A stretch of 64,000 nt of DNA from Orthonyx spaldingii (taxonomy: Eukaryota > Chordata > Aves > Passeriformes > Orthonychidae). Shown here piece after piece: positions 31,440 to 43,900 of this stretch (position 1 is its first letter; each line of letters starts with the position of its first letter). The stretch is from assembly GCA_013397795.1 (NCBI GenBank), contig VZTJ01004776.1, positions 56,111 through 120,110 on the forward strand, given 5' to 3'. The notes beneath the pieces are model-generated. The model saw only the letters and a list, made by a program, of their open reading frames with translations, had not been told where the DNA came from and searched no databases. A program made the position numbers and the translations under genes.

Positions 31440-31877
31440 TTAAAGGGTGACTTCTTTACTCTCGGTGCTGTGACGATCTTGAGAATCCTCGGCACTTTCC
31501 AGGGTTTGGTTGCTGATATCGTCAGAGAGCTCAATTGACACGTGGTCCCGGCTCTCCCTGCTTTCCACACTTGTGTGACTGCCCCCTCTCTCCCTGCTTT
31601 CCACACTCGAGTGGCTGTCCCCTCTGACACCAGACTTGCTACCGTCTCCCTCTGCCTCATGGCTGTCGGATTTGTGCCGGCTGTCGTTTTCCAAGTGCTG
31701 GTCACGCGGTTTGCTGTCCAGCTCGCTACTGTCCCACCCGTGGTTCTGGTCAGACCATACCACGCTGCTGGCGTGCTTCCTCAGCGAGCTGCGGGAAACA
31801 GAATCCTCCCGGGAGACAGAGCGCTGGCTGTCTGCATCCATGTCGCTCTCATCTTCCTCAGTGGCATCATACATGAG
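31440..31877 (-). CDS. SPP1: SPP1 exon 7 (C-terminal, Ser/Asp-rich)
   Basis: Starts LMYDATEEDESDMDADSQRS after a TAACACAG acceptor and ends DSQDRHSTESKEVTL then stop. It holds many SxE/SxD casein-kinase-type phosphorylation sites and a repeated DSHSSVESRE / GSHTSVESRE segment. Confidence 0.95.
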   Translation of the reverse strand, partial: LMYDATEEDESDMDADSQRSVSREDSVSRSSLRKHASSVVWSDQNHGWDSSELDSKPRDQHLENDSRHKSDSHEAEGDGSKSGVRGDSHSSVESRERGGSHTSVESRESRDHVSIELSDDISNQTLESAEDSQDRHSTESKEVTL

Positions 31878-34262
31878 CTGTGTTAGAGAGAAGAATAAGA
31901 GCCATTGTCACTCCTGAGGAACTGCTCCATCAAGTGCTACACTAACGCAGGTTGCTCAGGCTGTGGGGATGCTCAAAGTCTGCATGATGCACCTCTGCCT
32001 GGAGATACTCTGGTGTTTTATGGAGTTACATGAACCTTTCACATTATGAGAAATTCGCAATTGATTCTGGCCTCAGATTTCATATGTGCAACTACATCAT
32101 GATAGTGCAAACTGCAGTTTTGCACAGCTTCCAGCAGCGGGCTACACTCCCTCCCCAGCGCATTGGTAGCCATCAAGACCCCCTGATCTATGGTATCCAG
32201 AGAAAGAAAATACATTTCTTCACTTATGCCTACTTTCCCCATACCAATTCTTTTCAAAACCAATTCCCATAAAATACTGCCTCCATTTTCAAGTTCACTC
32301 CCCATTTCCAAAAACATGGGTACCACTCTCAGTGCTACTTACCTTTTTGGCAGCTTTGCGGAGTTTGCTGGACTTCGACAGTGTGGCTTTTGCCCTCATC
32401 CTGTAGGCCACGCTGTCACCTCTACCAGTATTGTCTCCCTGGGTGAAAGGGAAAGTGGGGAATGATTCAGTTACTGGAATGTCTGTGGGAAAACTTGTGA
32501 CAACCTCTTCAGATTCATTCGTGTCATTGGAATCATTGTCATCATCATCATCATCATCATCCACATCTTCGTGGCTCTTGCTTGACACATCAGGAAAGTG
32601 CTAGAAAACATATATTACACATCAGGCAAATGAACACAAATGTGAGAGGTGCAGACTGGTATCTGTCCTGTTCACTCAGGGCTTAGGCACTGTTGAGGAG
32701 CTATATACAGGCATTGCTCTGAATTCACCTCACCCTGCCTGGAGCTTTGTTTTATTTTGGGAGAGATGTTACTGCAAGAACCACACTTGACTGAGGAAAA
32801 TGAAAGCTGCTACACATTGGCTGCACTGCCACACTCGACTGGCATGTTGTCCTTCAAAACACTTACCAGTTGCACTGGGACATCCACATTTTCTTCTGAA
32901 GAGTAAAGGGTCTGAAAGCAACACAAAACTCACTGTTAGTACACAAAGGCACATACAGTAGGGCTGATCAGCATGTTGCCTATTCCTTAAGCACTTAATT
33001 ATAGCTTGCAAATCTTGGCATGGAAAGATGGTCTGCTTTCTCTTCCAGTTAGGTGCCTGTACCTCCTGAGATGATGCCAGGTCACTCTGTGGGTGCTGCT
33101 GACTCCCCTGAGACTGAGAATTCACATTGTCATTGTGATATCTGCCCAAGTGATGGCCCCTGGAGTCCTTCAAGAGAAAATAAAAGGGAGGGGTTAATCC
33201 TCAAAGGAGCTGGCAAAGCTCCCGCATCCCAACCTCTGTTTTCAGGCAGATGTGGCAGCTGCAGAATGTAGTCCTTCCATGTGGGATGCATCCTTAGCTA
33301 TTCATTGCAGTAGGAAGAGGACTTAGAACAAGCCATGATCCCAGATGAACATTGTACCCAAAAGATATCTAGATGTGCCCCTCTCACTGGCAGAGCCCAG
33401 AGAAATTCAGATCCGTTTCTCCAGCTTGGTTGCATTGAATGGAATTTGGAGTTATATCTAACAATCATTGTTTCTGCTAATTCTTAGGCCCTTTCCAGAA
33501 GGTGATTTATCTCCCACATCATGCAGACTCTAAAACAAATGCAGTAGCTGGTTCTAAGAGCTAAGAATTGATTTTACAAGAGTAACAGCTGGCAATGGAG
33601 AATAAATCAAACAGCTATACACAACACTAATGTAGTTCGCTTACATCACCTCCAAAAAAATTATAGGAAATTGGATTAAAGTGCTCCTCCAACACCAAAT
33701 ATTGTCATCTGATCCACACTAACAATATGGGTTACAGTATTTTTGCCATACTGCAGTCTCTTTCTCTTTTTAATTAACAGCTAACACATTTTTCATTAAG
33801 AAAAAAGATTTCCAGGCAGGTCCAGAGATAGAACTGAGAGTCCACGACCAGGACACATGACACAGGAAAAAGTCTGTGAACGTCAGTGGCTCTCTGCTTT
33901 GAAACTGGCTCATAACAACCAGGTGAGGACATGTTCTGCCAGCATCTACAATCATAGAACAAGTACCAGAAAACATGTTTTGAAGGAAACTAAAAAACCT
34001 CAAAAAACTAACAAAATCCCAATTTATTAAAGAAGATTAACAGAAAGACAAAAGAAGCTTACATATTTTTCTTCGGAGCTGACAGAAATGGCATGCTGTT
34101 TGAATTGAATCACCTTGAAAGGAGACAAAAGGCATTTATTAGTATTTCTCACTCATGTGCGAAGGCAATAATGCAACTGCTGGGGATGTGTGTTTGTGAT
34201 GTACTCACTGGCCATGCAGCGGTGATGCTGATAAGGCATAAACACAGAACTGCCACCTTCAT
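31440..34262 (-). CDS. SPP1: SPP1, osteopontin
   Basis: Secreted phosphoprotein of the SIBLING family that binds hydroxyapatite and integrins and acts in bone, eggshell, kidney and immune cells. Coding exons are 34209-34262, 34063-34113, 33063-33167, 32867-32911, 32343-32600 and 31440-31877. All introns are phase 0, the family hallmark. The product is 316 residues: signal peptide (MKVAVLCLCLISITAA), N-terminal SSEEKY phosphorylation motif, a His/Gln-rich segment, YSSEE, a poly-Asp run, GRGDSVAY, a basic LRKAAKK stretch and a long Ser/Asp/Glu-rich tail. It resembles chicken osteopontin (FPDV, SVAY, KLRKAA) but is longer. No stop or frameshift is seen. SPP1 upstream of PKD2 on the same strand matches mammalian order. 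Confidence 0.96.
32343..32600 (-). CDS. SPP1: SPP1 exon 6 (poly-Asp and RGD)
   Basis: Encodes HFPDVSSKSHEDV, an eight-Asp run, SNDTNESEEVVTSFPTD and GDNTGRGDSVAYRMRAK, ending LRKAAKK. RGD codons are at 32415-32423. The flanking SVAY is the bird counterpart of SVVYGLR in human, which contains the thrombin-exposed integrin site. Confidence 0.97.
32535..32562 (+). repeat. (ATC)n coding microsatellite (poly-Asp of SPP1)
   Basis: TCA/ATC trinucleotide run on the plus strand encodes consecutive Asp codons on the minus strand. Such runs commonly vary in length. Confidence 0.8.
32867..32911 (-). CDS. SPP1: SPP1 exon 5
   Basis: 15-codon exon TLYSSEENVDVPVQL, matching the YSSEE segment of chicken osteopontin. 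The TTTCAG acceptor, GTAAGT donor and phase 0 ends all fit. Confidence 0.94.
33063..33167 (-). CDS. SPP1: SPP1 exon 4
   Basis: 35 codons, DSRGHHLGRYHNDNVNSQSQ then GSQQHPQSDLASSQE, matching the His/Gln-rich segment of chicken osteopontin. The donor is GTACAG. Confidence 0.94.
34063..34113 (-). CDS. SPP1: SPP1 exon 3
   Basis: 17 codons VIQFKQHAISVSSEEKY, close to the QHAISASSEEKY of chicken osteopontin; SSEE is a Fam20C-type phosphorylation motif. The CTTTCAAG acceptor was chosen because it keeps phase 0 after AWP. Confidence 0.94.
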
Positions 34263-34275
34263 TGTGATGTTTTAG
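34209..34275 (-). CDS. SPP1: SPP1 exon 2 (start codon, signal peptide)
   Basis: ATG is at 34262-34260 and 18 codons follow (MKVAVLCLCLISITAAWP), then a GTGAGT donor. A TTTCTAG acceptor places the exon start at 34275 with 13 bases of 5' UTR. Confidence 0.93.
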
Positions 34276-35490
34276 CTAGAAAATATTTTGGAACAGTGAG
34301 TCAGCAAGGTGAAATACCACAAAAATGCTATAGACTTTTCCTTTTACCTGATATATGTCGCTGTGCTGAGACCAGGTCCCTGCTGCGGATTCAACCTGCC
34401 CATGCCAATTTTATTTCCTCTGTACTCCATCACTACCCCCCACCCAGCTGTAAGGACTTACCTACTCAAAAGCTACAAGAATTTTAAAACTGAGTACTGA
34501 GAAGAGGTGAGCACTGATAAGAATAGCCACACTGAAAATGTGAACCGACTCCTGGTCATCTACTGATGCACAGACAAAGGAAATGCTCTGTGAAAAACAA
34601 AGTGTTATAAACATCAGCTTTGGTTTATCTTCATTCATTAAACATATTTTTTAAAAAAAGAGGCAGGTTAAAGCAAACAATTTGTATTTTCTTGTCAGTT
34701 ATTTTATAACTGGTTTTTAGATTATTAACTCGAGGTGCTGGGTAAGGTCAGTTTATATGAACACAAACTGCTTTTATTGATAGACCTGTATTTCCCCCTA
34801 CAGAAGTTTGAACAAAATAAGAGATGAAGTGAAATAGCTGCTCACATTACAGCTTTAGCAATTTAATAAATAACTGAAATTAGGAGAGTTACAGTAAATT
34901 TCAGTGCTTACTGACCAGTTCCCAGAACAAGAAACATCCCTGCGAATTTAAACAAATTTACTGATGAACAAGAGTCATTCAAAACCTTGGTAAGTCACAG
35001 CAGGAAAGAAAGCTACTTAGAACATTTTAAATGCATTGGTAAGGCTGGCCCTGAGATAGGACAGTCTAATGGAGGTATTGCAATTTCGAGTTTCACAGAG
35101 AAGTGTGACTGTGCCATCCATTCAACATTGTGCAGCACAAGCTGTGAGCCTGCTAGGAGAAACAAGGACACTGCCAGGTAGTGGTTACATGAGGGAAAAA
35201 GCTTTCTGTGTTCAAGCATCAGCTTTGAGTTTCCAGTGCATGATTCAGTGGCAGGGTTTTCAGTAATCTTCTCCCAACAGCTATGAACACACAAATCTAA
35301 AATTGTGATTATGTGTAATACCTGACATTGCTAAAGCCATCTTGCTCCTATAAAAGCACAGCTTTTCTCACAGAGAAATATCAAACATCCCTGGCCAATG
35401 AAGCAGTCTTCAAAGATCTGATCAATGTTTCCTAGACTAAAGCTGCAGATGGATTGGCACGTGTCAGGTGAAAAAGCAAAAGAAAATTAC

Positions 35491-35603
35491 CTTTTCTGGT
35501 GTTGGAGGAGTCAGCCACAACAAGAGGACTCTTAGTGATCCCAACAGCAGCTCCAGATAGTTGGCTCCCAAGAGCTCGGGCTTTCTCCCCTTGTCCCCCA
35601 GCT
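35491..35603 (-). other. SPP1: SPP1 exon 1 (5' UTR, inferred)
   Basis: A CCAGAAAAG/GTAATT donor at 35491 lies downstream of a TTTAAA box, giving a non-coding first exon of about 110 bases. Non-coding first exons are typical of SPP1. The transcription start is placed about 25-30 bases after the box. Confidence 0.5.
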
Positions 35604-35628
35604 GCCTGACATCTCTGAGTTGTGGGAA

Positions 35629-35634
35629 TTTAAA
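35629..35634 (-). promoter_or_regulatory. SPP1: SPP1 TATA-like box (TTTAAA)
   Basis: TTTAAA within GGGTTTAAATTCCC on the minus strand, at a suitable distance upstream of the inferred exon 1. SPP1 genes have TATA-type promoters. Confidence 0.45.
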
Positions 35635-35657
35635 CCCTGTCCCAAGCCACCAATCTC

Positions 35658-35664
35658 CATGTGA
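35658..35664 (-). promoter_or_regulatory. SPP1: M-box / E-box (TCACATG) in SPP1 promoter
   Basis: TCACATG is the MITF/TFE recognition motif, and mouse SPP1 is regulated by these factors. It lies about 55 bases upstream of the inferred start. A 7-mer could be coincidental. Confidence 0.3.
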
Positions 35665-35699
35665 CGGAAAAAGATGAAGTCATGAAACTCCTGGCCACT

Positions 35700-38600
35700 G
35701 TCCTGCCCACATTCTCCTACACTTCCTCTTTGGCTTTGTGGCTTTTGAAGCAAACAAAAACCACTCTAAGGTTAAAACATTACTTATGGGCATGATCATT
35801 AACCAGCAGGTCTGTTGAATGCACAGCATTTGATATCGTGTAGGAGGGCTTCAGGGCACATCTGTCCTTCTTTTGTGAAAAGCCAGAGCCCAGTTTCCCA
35901 GAAATCTTCTGTGCCCTGTTCTGCAAGTGGTAGGAGCATCTTATATGTGCTGGAAGTAATAAATCTGAACATAAAATTCACCAAAGAGGTGTTAATATTT
36001 CCACAAAGTTGTAGACTTGCTCTCCAGGACATACATGGTGCAACAGGAATTGCAAAGATGGTGCAGAATATGGCCTTTTGCATTTTTTTGGTCTGACCTG
36101 GGTAAAAAAAATAAATTCATAGTACTAGTTGTCTCAGTAGGCATTCTGCATCCAGGAACTTGTTTGTAAAGGTGTACAAGAGCCAGTGGTGGTCCAATTA
36201 AAGAAGATTGGTGCATCTTTATGAGGTATCTATAGCTCTAGCATGAGGAGTGCCAAGACTAGGACTGGGAAACAAGGAACATCATGGGATGAAATTCTAG
36301 GTCTGCTGTGGAGAAGTACATTGGCCCTGCTGATGGGCAGTTACGGCAGCTTGGATGCCCACAGCATTGAGCTAATTCTGTATCATCTGAAATGTGCTGG
36401 AGAAGTCTCAGACAATTCTCCATTTGGTGTTTCTTTAAAAGGACAATGAGGAGTCATTCAAACACAGGAAAACATTCCAAACAACCCTCCCAGAAAACAG
36501 AATATTTATAACTGCTTCAAGGTGGTTATGTCTTCTCATTTCTGATACCCAGCTAATGTTTGCTGTGTCCTTAGTCAAGCAGACAAGGGAGACCTGTTTG
36601 TACCAGCTCCTTTTACCAGTTATCCTGTTCTTACTGACTTGTCTGGGGCATGTTTAGAGACATCAGGAATAACATGTCCACGTTAGCTCAGCACCTGCCC
36701 GTCACATCATCACACAGACTTAGCTAATTTTGGTTTTGAGCTGATATCGACAACAGCCAGAAGTTCAACTTAGTCTACTTAAGAGAGTGTTCTAATATCC
36801 CAGAAGGAGAATCAGATGAACATATAGTATATAGCATATCCTTAGTAGTTCTGCATGTAAGGATCTACCTTAATGAGGACTATCTTAGCTCTTATTTTTA
36901 GAGCTATGTGAGCACTGTTATATGGTAAATCAGGCAAGACTTTTCAACCAAAAAACCCTTCAGTAACTAGGATTTCAGCATCATGATCTTCTGCAGATTT
37001 AGACAAATTTACCATCTCCCATTGTATCTGCAGCTCTGTGCTGCTGGAAACCAGTTTTCTGAAGCCCTTGAATGCAGATACAGGACTCCAGCTGGAAGTG
37101 GGTGCTCTTTGGAAGTGTTGGTTTGAGCATCACGCAGTAGCTGATACTTAGTTACTGAAGTGGCTTCAAAATACCACTGCTGTTGGCTCCGGGGAACTCC
37201 AAGCCATGCCCTTAGGTAGCCAAGTACATTTGATCCCAAACACCAGTCTTGACCATCAGTAAAAAACTACTTCCATCTGACAGAGCCAAAAAGGAGACAG
37301 AGTGAAGCCAGTTGCTCACACCACTGGATATGGGACTGGGTGTGCTGTGTTCTGCTCTTCTGTCCACACCCTGGATTAAATTTTAAGCCTGAAAAACCAA
37401 CTTTCCCTACAAAGCATTCATCAAGAGACACAGAACTGAAAAAAACATTATGCTGAAAGATCCTCTAGAGCTGCTGTCTGGCCAAAACCAACACTTACAA
37501 TGTGTATAATGGCACATTACTGTGTATGAGACTGTCAGGAAAATACGTATTATGTAAACAACCTGTTTCACCAAGTTCAGCAGCAGTTATCAGTCGTGCT
37601 GATGGAGCCATTACAAACAGAGCCTTGCTGCAGTTTGTTACAGACATTCCTGTACAGGTCAGTTATTACTGTGGCACCTCAAGGCAAATGTTTTGCAAGA
37701 ACCTGGAACTCTTTTCTCCCAGCAGAGTCGCTGCGTGACTCCCAGGGAGTTGTTTCAGGCAAACAACTGCTATTTCCAGTGTGCTGGGAGATTATAGTAT
37801 TTTTGAGTGTGTTGCCAAAGCTATATGGTTGATTTTGTAAGAACTAAGGAACAACAGGGATGTTTTGCAGTAATCCAGAAGCAGGACATGAAGAGACAGC
37901 TATTACTAAATGTCTTCATTTTATGCAAGATTAGCCCATACAGAGCTGTAGTAAATTTAGCACTTGTCTCATGCCTATCATTATGTGGTTATTCCTCCTG
38001 TAAATCATTTTGTCTAGCTGAGAAATCCTTTACCTTCATAGGATTTGTGCTTCTTGTATCAGAGATAAGGAACAAGCAGGGCAGAAAGCAGGGAACTTTC
38101 ACCATTTTCACTTCCTACATCAAAATCTCTAATTCTGGAGAGAACACTTGTTTGCTGGTGGCACAGCAGAAGCGACTTGCTTGAATTTGTACAGGTGGGA
38201 GGGTACATGATTCCGTCTTTCAAGAGCTGTCAGGGTCTGTGCAGAGCATGGCTGTGACAGGCTGCAATTTGTTGCATGTAGGTGACATTTTCTACTCATC
38301 TGTTCTGTCAAACAAAGCTTTTGACCACAATTCCTTCCATCCTGGGCTGTGCTGGAAACATGTGGTTAGGCTGCCATTTTGTGTTTTCAAGAAGCTGTAT
38401 CAGTGCCTCCCTCTGCAACCTCCAGAACCTACCTAAAATCCTGATCTAGGACATCAGTGTGATGCCTAGCGATACCTCTGGCTGGCTTGGGAAATCCCAG
38501 CCTGCCTGCAGTGACCTGCAGTGTTCAGTCAGCTTTCAGTACAGCTGGCTTTTGTTTAGTTTTGTTCACCAAAGAAAAGCAGACTTGGTAAAGATAGGTT

Positions 38601-41600
38601 TCTGTACAAGAGAGATGAAAAGCAAAACTTTCTTGCATTGTTACAATAAAATGCTCTTTGGAAATTCACTGTGTCAACCAATGTATCTCCCAAAGCCATT
38701 GCATTTTCCTAATTAAAGCTTCAAAAGTGAGGAAAAGCTTACATACAGCAGTGGGTAGGCTTAAACCAAAATCTTCTGCCTCTTAAATAGACTACACAGA
38801 CCACCACTGTGTTCGTGTCTGGGCCCAGGAGAGTATTTGGTATACGGAAGAGATACAGATGTCAGATCTGTTTGATAAAGAAATTACAGGAGAGGTTTGC
38901 TCCTTACATGTTTGAGCAGGGCACCCTGATAATACATGCTTTGCAGCATAGCTCTGTATCTTTTCCTTTGGACCACTTGGAGCAATAAAAGAAATTGTAG
39001 TCTCTCACTTTCCCAGAGTCAGCCCTAACAGTTCCTGGAAGAGTTGCAGAACTAGGCACAACATGGACCTAAAGCTGCAGTAGGCTACAAATTGGGACAG
39101 AACAGTGATTTTCTGGGAAACAACCCCTCCATAGGCTGACAGCATATTAGAAAGTGCCTGTGTATGACACATTGCACAGACTTTTGGTCTGTCCTTATCT
39201 CCCTCTACTCAAAGAGAGTCCACTCATTTGTCTCTGACTTCTGGGACTGGTTGCTATCTGTTCTCTTTTTCAAATGGCTTTTTAGGGAGGAAAAAATGCT
39301 TTTCACTTTTTTGGAAAGTGAAGAATAAAACTAATTTTTGAGAAGCTGCCATAGAGCTGTGGCTCACAAATCCTGGAGGCTGGACAGCCTCAGTCAGATC
39401 CCAGTTTTCAGAGAGGTGAGTGGCTGCTCCTGCTACAGCATAAATACAGTCCAGCTGTCTATAACTTGGTAAAATGGAGCCCCACTGATGTTTCCTCCCT
39501 CGACTTTTACAGCCAATTAGAAAAATTTCCAGATCTTTTTTCCTGTTGAAATTCATGTCTTTTAATACTGAAATACATGTAGCAGCAGAAACTAAACCAG
39601 CACAGAAACATTAAGTTATTTTCAGGTCATCAGAGTTACCAGTATGAAGAGCAAAACACCAGCTTTTCAGTGCTGGGTTGAATTGACGGGAGAAAAATTG
39701 TCTTTGTTTCAACTGGAAAATAACAAAAACAATAATAGTCCGAAGTACTCTTAGGAACAAGAACAACCAGTGAAAGAATATATGGTGTACACCATGTTTT
39801 CATAACTGTGTCATTTTGTAATGTATGCAACCCTCAAAAAGCAATTTTTTGAGGAGGATGATACTTTCCCATCTCAATGGGAGCTGAGCTCAAGCTGAAG
39901 CCTGAACACAGCTGCAAAGATAATGGTCGACGATGAAGGAAAGCAAGCAAGATATGTGTGCTTAAATCCCATATATGGTTATAAGGCAGCAGCCATGAGT
40001 TTGCCAGCTCAGGGCTCACAATTTGAGTGCTGAGGGGAATTTGATGATAGGAAACTGTTTTACAGAAGATTGCTTCTCAGATAAGTATTGCAAAAACTTT
40101 GTGACAAGTTGTTTCCCTCTCTCCCCCCTCTCAGTTCCCTGTTTCCTATCCTACTGCAAAATTTTCTCCTCCTACTGAGAAAGGACACTAATGGAAAAAT
40201 CTGAATATGCAGAATGGATATGGAAAGAACAGCATCTTCTCACTCTGCATTGTGAAACCTGGAAAGTCACAAAATGCCTGTTCTCCTTAGTGCAGGGAGT
40301 TTTGGCAGGGCACAACAGGAATGATTTCATCCCTCTGGTTGCATCTCCACGAAGCTCTGCTTGCAAAGCACAGACAGCCATCCCCTTGCTGCAAGAAACA
40401 GAGAAGATCACAACACAGCAGGACAGAGAAGAGGTAGACAGGGAGATGACAGGCCATCTCCTCTGTACACTGCTTCTGAGCATAACTGAGACGACCATGA
40501 CAGAGTCCTAACTGCATCCTGGGAATCCTCATCACACAGCAACCTTGATTTCGCATTCCACATTTACCATGTTGAACTCATGTCATGCTTCCACACACAG
40601 CCACACAAGGATCTCAGCATGAAGAGCAGAGAGTCCAAAAAATTTGCTCCCAATCCCAGAGACAAATCTTTTCAAGACACTCTTTGTGAGTGCCTCGTGG
40701 AAGAGACCAGTGCAAAAGAGATAGTTTGGAGGGGTGCTGGGGGTTACACAACCCAGGATTCCACCCTGCATATCTGTAGTTATCTGTACACAAGGCATCT
40801 TTTCTGCAGAAGGTCTGGAGCAGGGGGAAGTATGTGCTGTTGTGCATGTTGTGACCCTGTCAAAAAATCTGACCTCAGACACAGGTTTGGCTGCATATCA
40901 GAAACCCATCAGATTTCATGTGGCTTCAGCTTCTGTTGTGAGCAGTTTTCTTAACTCTCAGCCCAGGGCCATTATGGTCTGAGGTGGGATGGGCACAGAA
41001 CTGAGTCAGTGTGAAAGCAAACAAGCCTCAGGCACTGTGCCCTGGGGCTGTGGGGGCCCTGCCTGTGGAGTGGGAGGAAAAACCCATCTGCGGACCTGGT
41101 GAAGGGAAATTGAAGAGTTGGGGACTCGGCTTGGGGAGGAAGTTGTTTGACCAAGAAGCTGATTTGATTTTGTGGGGGAACCAAAAATCAGCAGGCTGGG
41201 GTCAAGGCCTCTCCTGTCTTGACTCAATCATGGAGAGATTCCCCACAGCTTGCTCAAGCTTGGAGGTGATGAGGCTGTTTTCCCGCAAAGCCTATCCAGG
41301 CAGGAGCTCTGCAGGAACCATGCTTCTCCACTGCAGCAATGAATCATTTTGGCTCTGGCTTGGAAAGCCAGAACATCTCCTGCATGTGAGTACACGTCTT
41401 TTAATTAGTGTTGGGTCACCACCTCTTGTACAACAAGCAATAAATGTGCCAACAGAGAACATCACTCAGACCCAGCAATTTCTTCTTGTGTTTTTCATGT
41501 TAAAATGTTTTAAAGTTGAAAGAGTTTTTTAATGAAATGTGAAGTAATAACTCACACATGACAGGTATTACCATCAACAAGTCAAAAGGGATGTTTTCCT

Positions 41601-43300
41601 AAATGTATAATTTTTCAAGAAAATAGGACAAATTGATAGACTGAGTAGTTCAGATACAAGTGTCTGGGAAAAAGTAAAAAGGTTTTTTTTCATTAAGCAC
41701 AGAAGTACAAACACTTTTGGCAAGTCCCTACTCTCCCTCCTTGCTTACCAGCTCTCTTTGGAAGGGAGCTGCTCTTTTGGAAATACACAGTTGAGAGATA
41801 ATCACATCCAGATTTAGGAAATAACATTTTACACATAATTCATATTGGCTACCTTGACAGATTAGTGGTTGAGCATGTAGCTATAAATTTGGCAAAATAA
41901 ATGGCAAACTGTGATTGGCATATGGATGCAAATAGGATGCAAACTGCAGCTGTACATTAATTAGAGAAAAGAAAAACCTAAGAAACTGAGTTAATCAGCA
42001 GGATCTGAAGCAAACAATAAGAAGGGGCAGCTGACAGGGCAACTAACTCTTGCGGAGCATATGCAGCATCAGAGCTCTTTGCATTAGGAAGGACATTACC
42101 AGTCAATAAATAACAAGCCGGCACTGCTATTTTGCTCACTGAGTCTTGTTTATCACAAAGTCAAATGACTTCTCCTCACCCATGGAAAATGTGAACACAG
42201 AGGATGACAGGCAATTTTGGGAAGCAACATCCGTTCTGTATGGAGAAACTTGATCTCCTGTACCCAAAATAACTGGTGTGGAAACACAGACTAGATCTCA
42301 TCTCAGCAATAGATTAGGCAAAAAGAGGAAGCTTGACTGCTGGTTGGAGCTGAGTTGGTCTCACCTCAGGCAGCAGGGCAGAGACAGGGCAGAGACACAT
42401 GGGCTGAGCTAGCCTGAAGAATGCAGATCTCAAGAGGTAGGTTGTCAGCAGATATCTCTGTGCCCTCTGCAAAGCTGAAAAGCATTTTTATGGCACACAG
42501 TCCCTGAAGGAAGCACTATAGGAACTCTGGCACCTGTACCTTCATTGGCACGGACGCAGTCCATTCCCACAGGAGTTTGCCACATCCCTGACACATCCTA
42601 CTTCTGCTCTATCCTAATAGTGCAGGCAAGGGCATATTACACAGCTACATTACCCAGGCTCCCTAAAAACCACCTTTAAAAACTGAACAGTAAAGGAGAA
42701 TGCTGGATCACAGGAAGTCCCAGTGAGATTATTCCTAGTCTTCTGTTTCAGGCTTAAGTAAAGACAGAAGGAGGAAGGCTTAATTTCAACAAATATTCAC
42801 GGGCATGGAGGTCTCTTTTCCTCTCCTCCACACAAAGGAGTCAGGCTGATATGCTGGGCATTTGTGTGTATACTTTCCAGTGTTTCAGGTCAGCAGATTC
42901 ATTCATCCTACCTATTTTCTAGGTAGCTATTCTCCTCACAGAGATCAGTGTAACACAGCTGCAGTCCCATTGGACATAGATTTCTGCAAGAGGAAAGGCA
43001 GGACCAAGTCTCAGAACACGGGCGATAGAAGGTGGGTTGTCCAGGGAATATTATCCATAACTCTCTTTCAGGCAGTACCAGGAGTGTCATTGCTGGGGTA
43101 TACCACTGCTGCTTCACAGGCAAGTTACAAAGCACCCTCACAGGCTTGTCTGGGGTCTTAAGATGATAGGAATAATGTAGATTTTTCCAATTATAATTAA
43201 AAACCAGTAGCATCAAAATAATAAGGAATGCAAACTACCATAACAAGATCTTTTCTAAGTAGCCTTCCATTTAACTTCATGTCTACCATACTTGCCTTTT
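35700..43300. other. intergenic, no gene recognised
   Basis: I searched both strands for MEPE/ovocleidin-like or other SIBLING exons (Ser/Asp/Glu-rich, RGD, phase 0) and saw none. Open frames such as 41011-41532 (plus) lack recognisable domains and supporting splice structure. Confidence 0.45.
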
Positions 43301-43309
43301 CCACACTGA

Positions 43310-43900
43310 TGTTATAGCATGTGTGTGGCAGGATGACTGCCCTCTCCTTCTTCCCACCGAGGTGCACATATGGGAGATAACCTCTGAGGCAATAGCCCTC
43401 CAGGGGTCACATCCTTGCACTCAAGGTCTGACCAGACCTCACACCAGAAGTCTGGAGGACAGATGGGAGAAGAGATAAAAAATATGTACGTGACAGAAGG
43501 CATGTCTTTTGTTCTATAAAAGTATCACAAAGCCGCCACAAAGTCAGAAATTTATCTTGCATATTCTACGAATGTGTTTAGAGAGTTTCTCCCCATGGTT
43601 TGCGCAGCCCTGTGGCCCTACTTCTCCGGAGATTGAAAGTCGTAGGATCTGATGTATGTGAACATCCTTCAACAATTGGATGGTAAGATACATTGAATCC
43701 TAAATATACTATTTTTTTTTCCACTAGCTGTATTGAATTAATACTAACTTAAACATGCACTGTATATTTAACTATTAATAGGTTTTTTTCCTTTTCCTTG
43801 TGTAGTAATATTCTCTTTTAAGTCTCTTGTCTGTTCAATTGGTGTCTATTGAATAAATTATTTATTCTATAATACACTGAATCAGCCATTATTAAAAGAA
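43310..43900 (+). mobile_element. LTR-like sequence, possible
   Basis: A TGTTATAGCATG start is followed by a TATA-like CTATAAAAG near 43516, a TTCAACAATTGGATGG stretch, and AATAAATTA near 43850. This layout suits an avian ERV-L type LTR, but no target-site duplication was found and the limits are guesses. Confidence 0.25.

Noticed and set aside
31542..31917. Plus-strand hydrophobic frames opposite SPP1 exon 7
   Set aside because: These are the antisense shadow of Ser/Asp/Glu codons, which read as Ala/Val/Leu/Ser on the other strand.
41011..41532. 173-codon plus-strand open frame
   Set aside because: No recognisable domain, signal peptide or splice context; it lies in repeat-bearing intergenic DNA.
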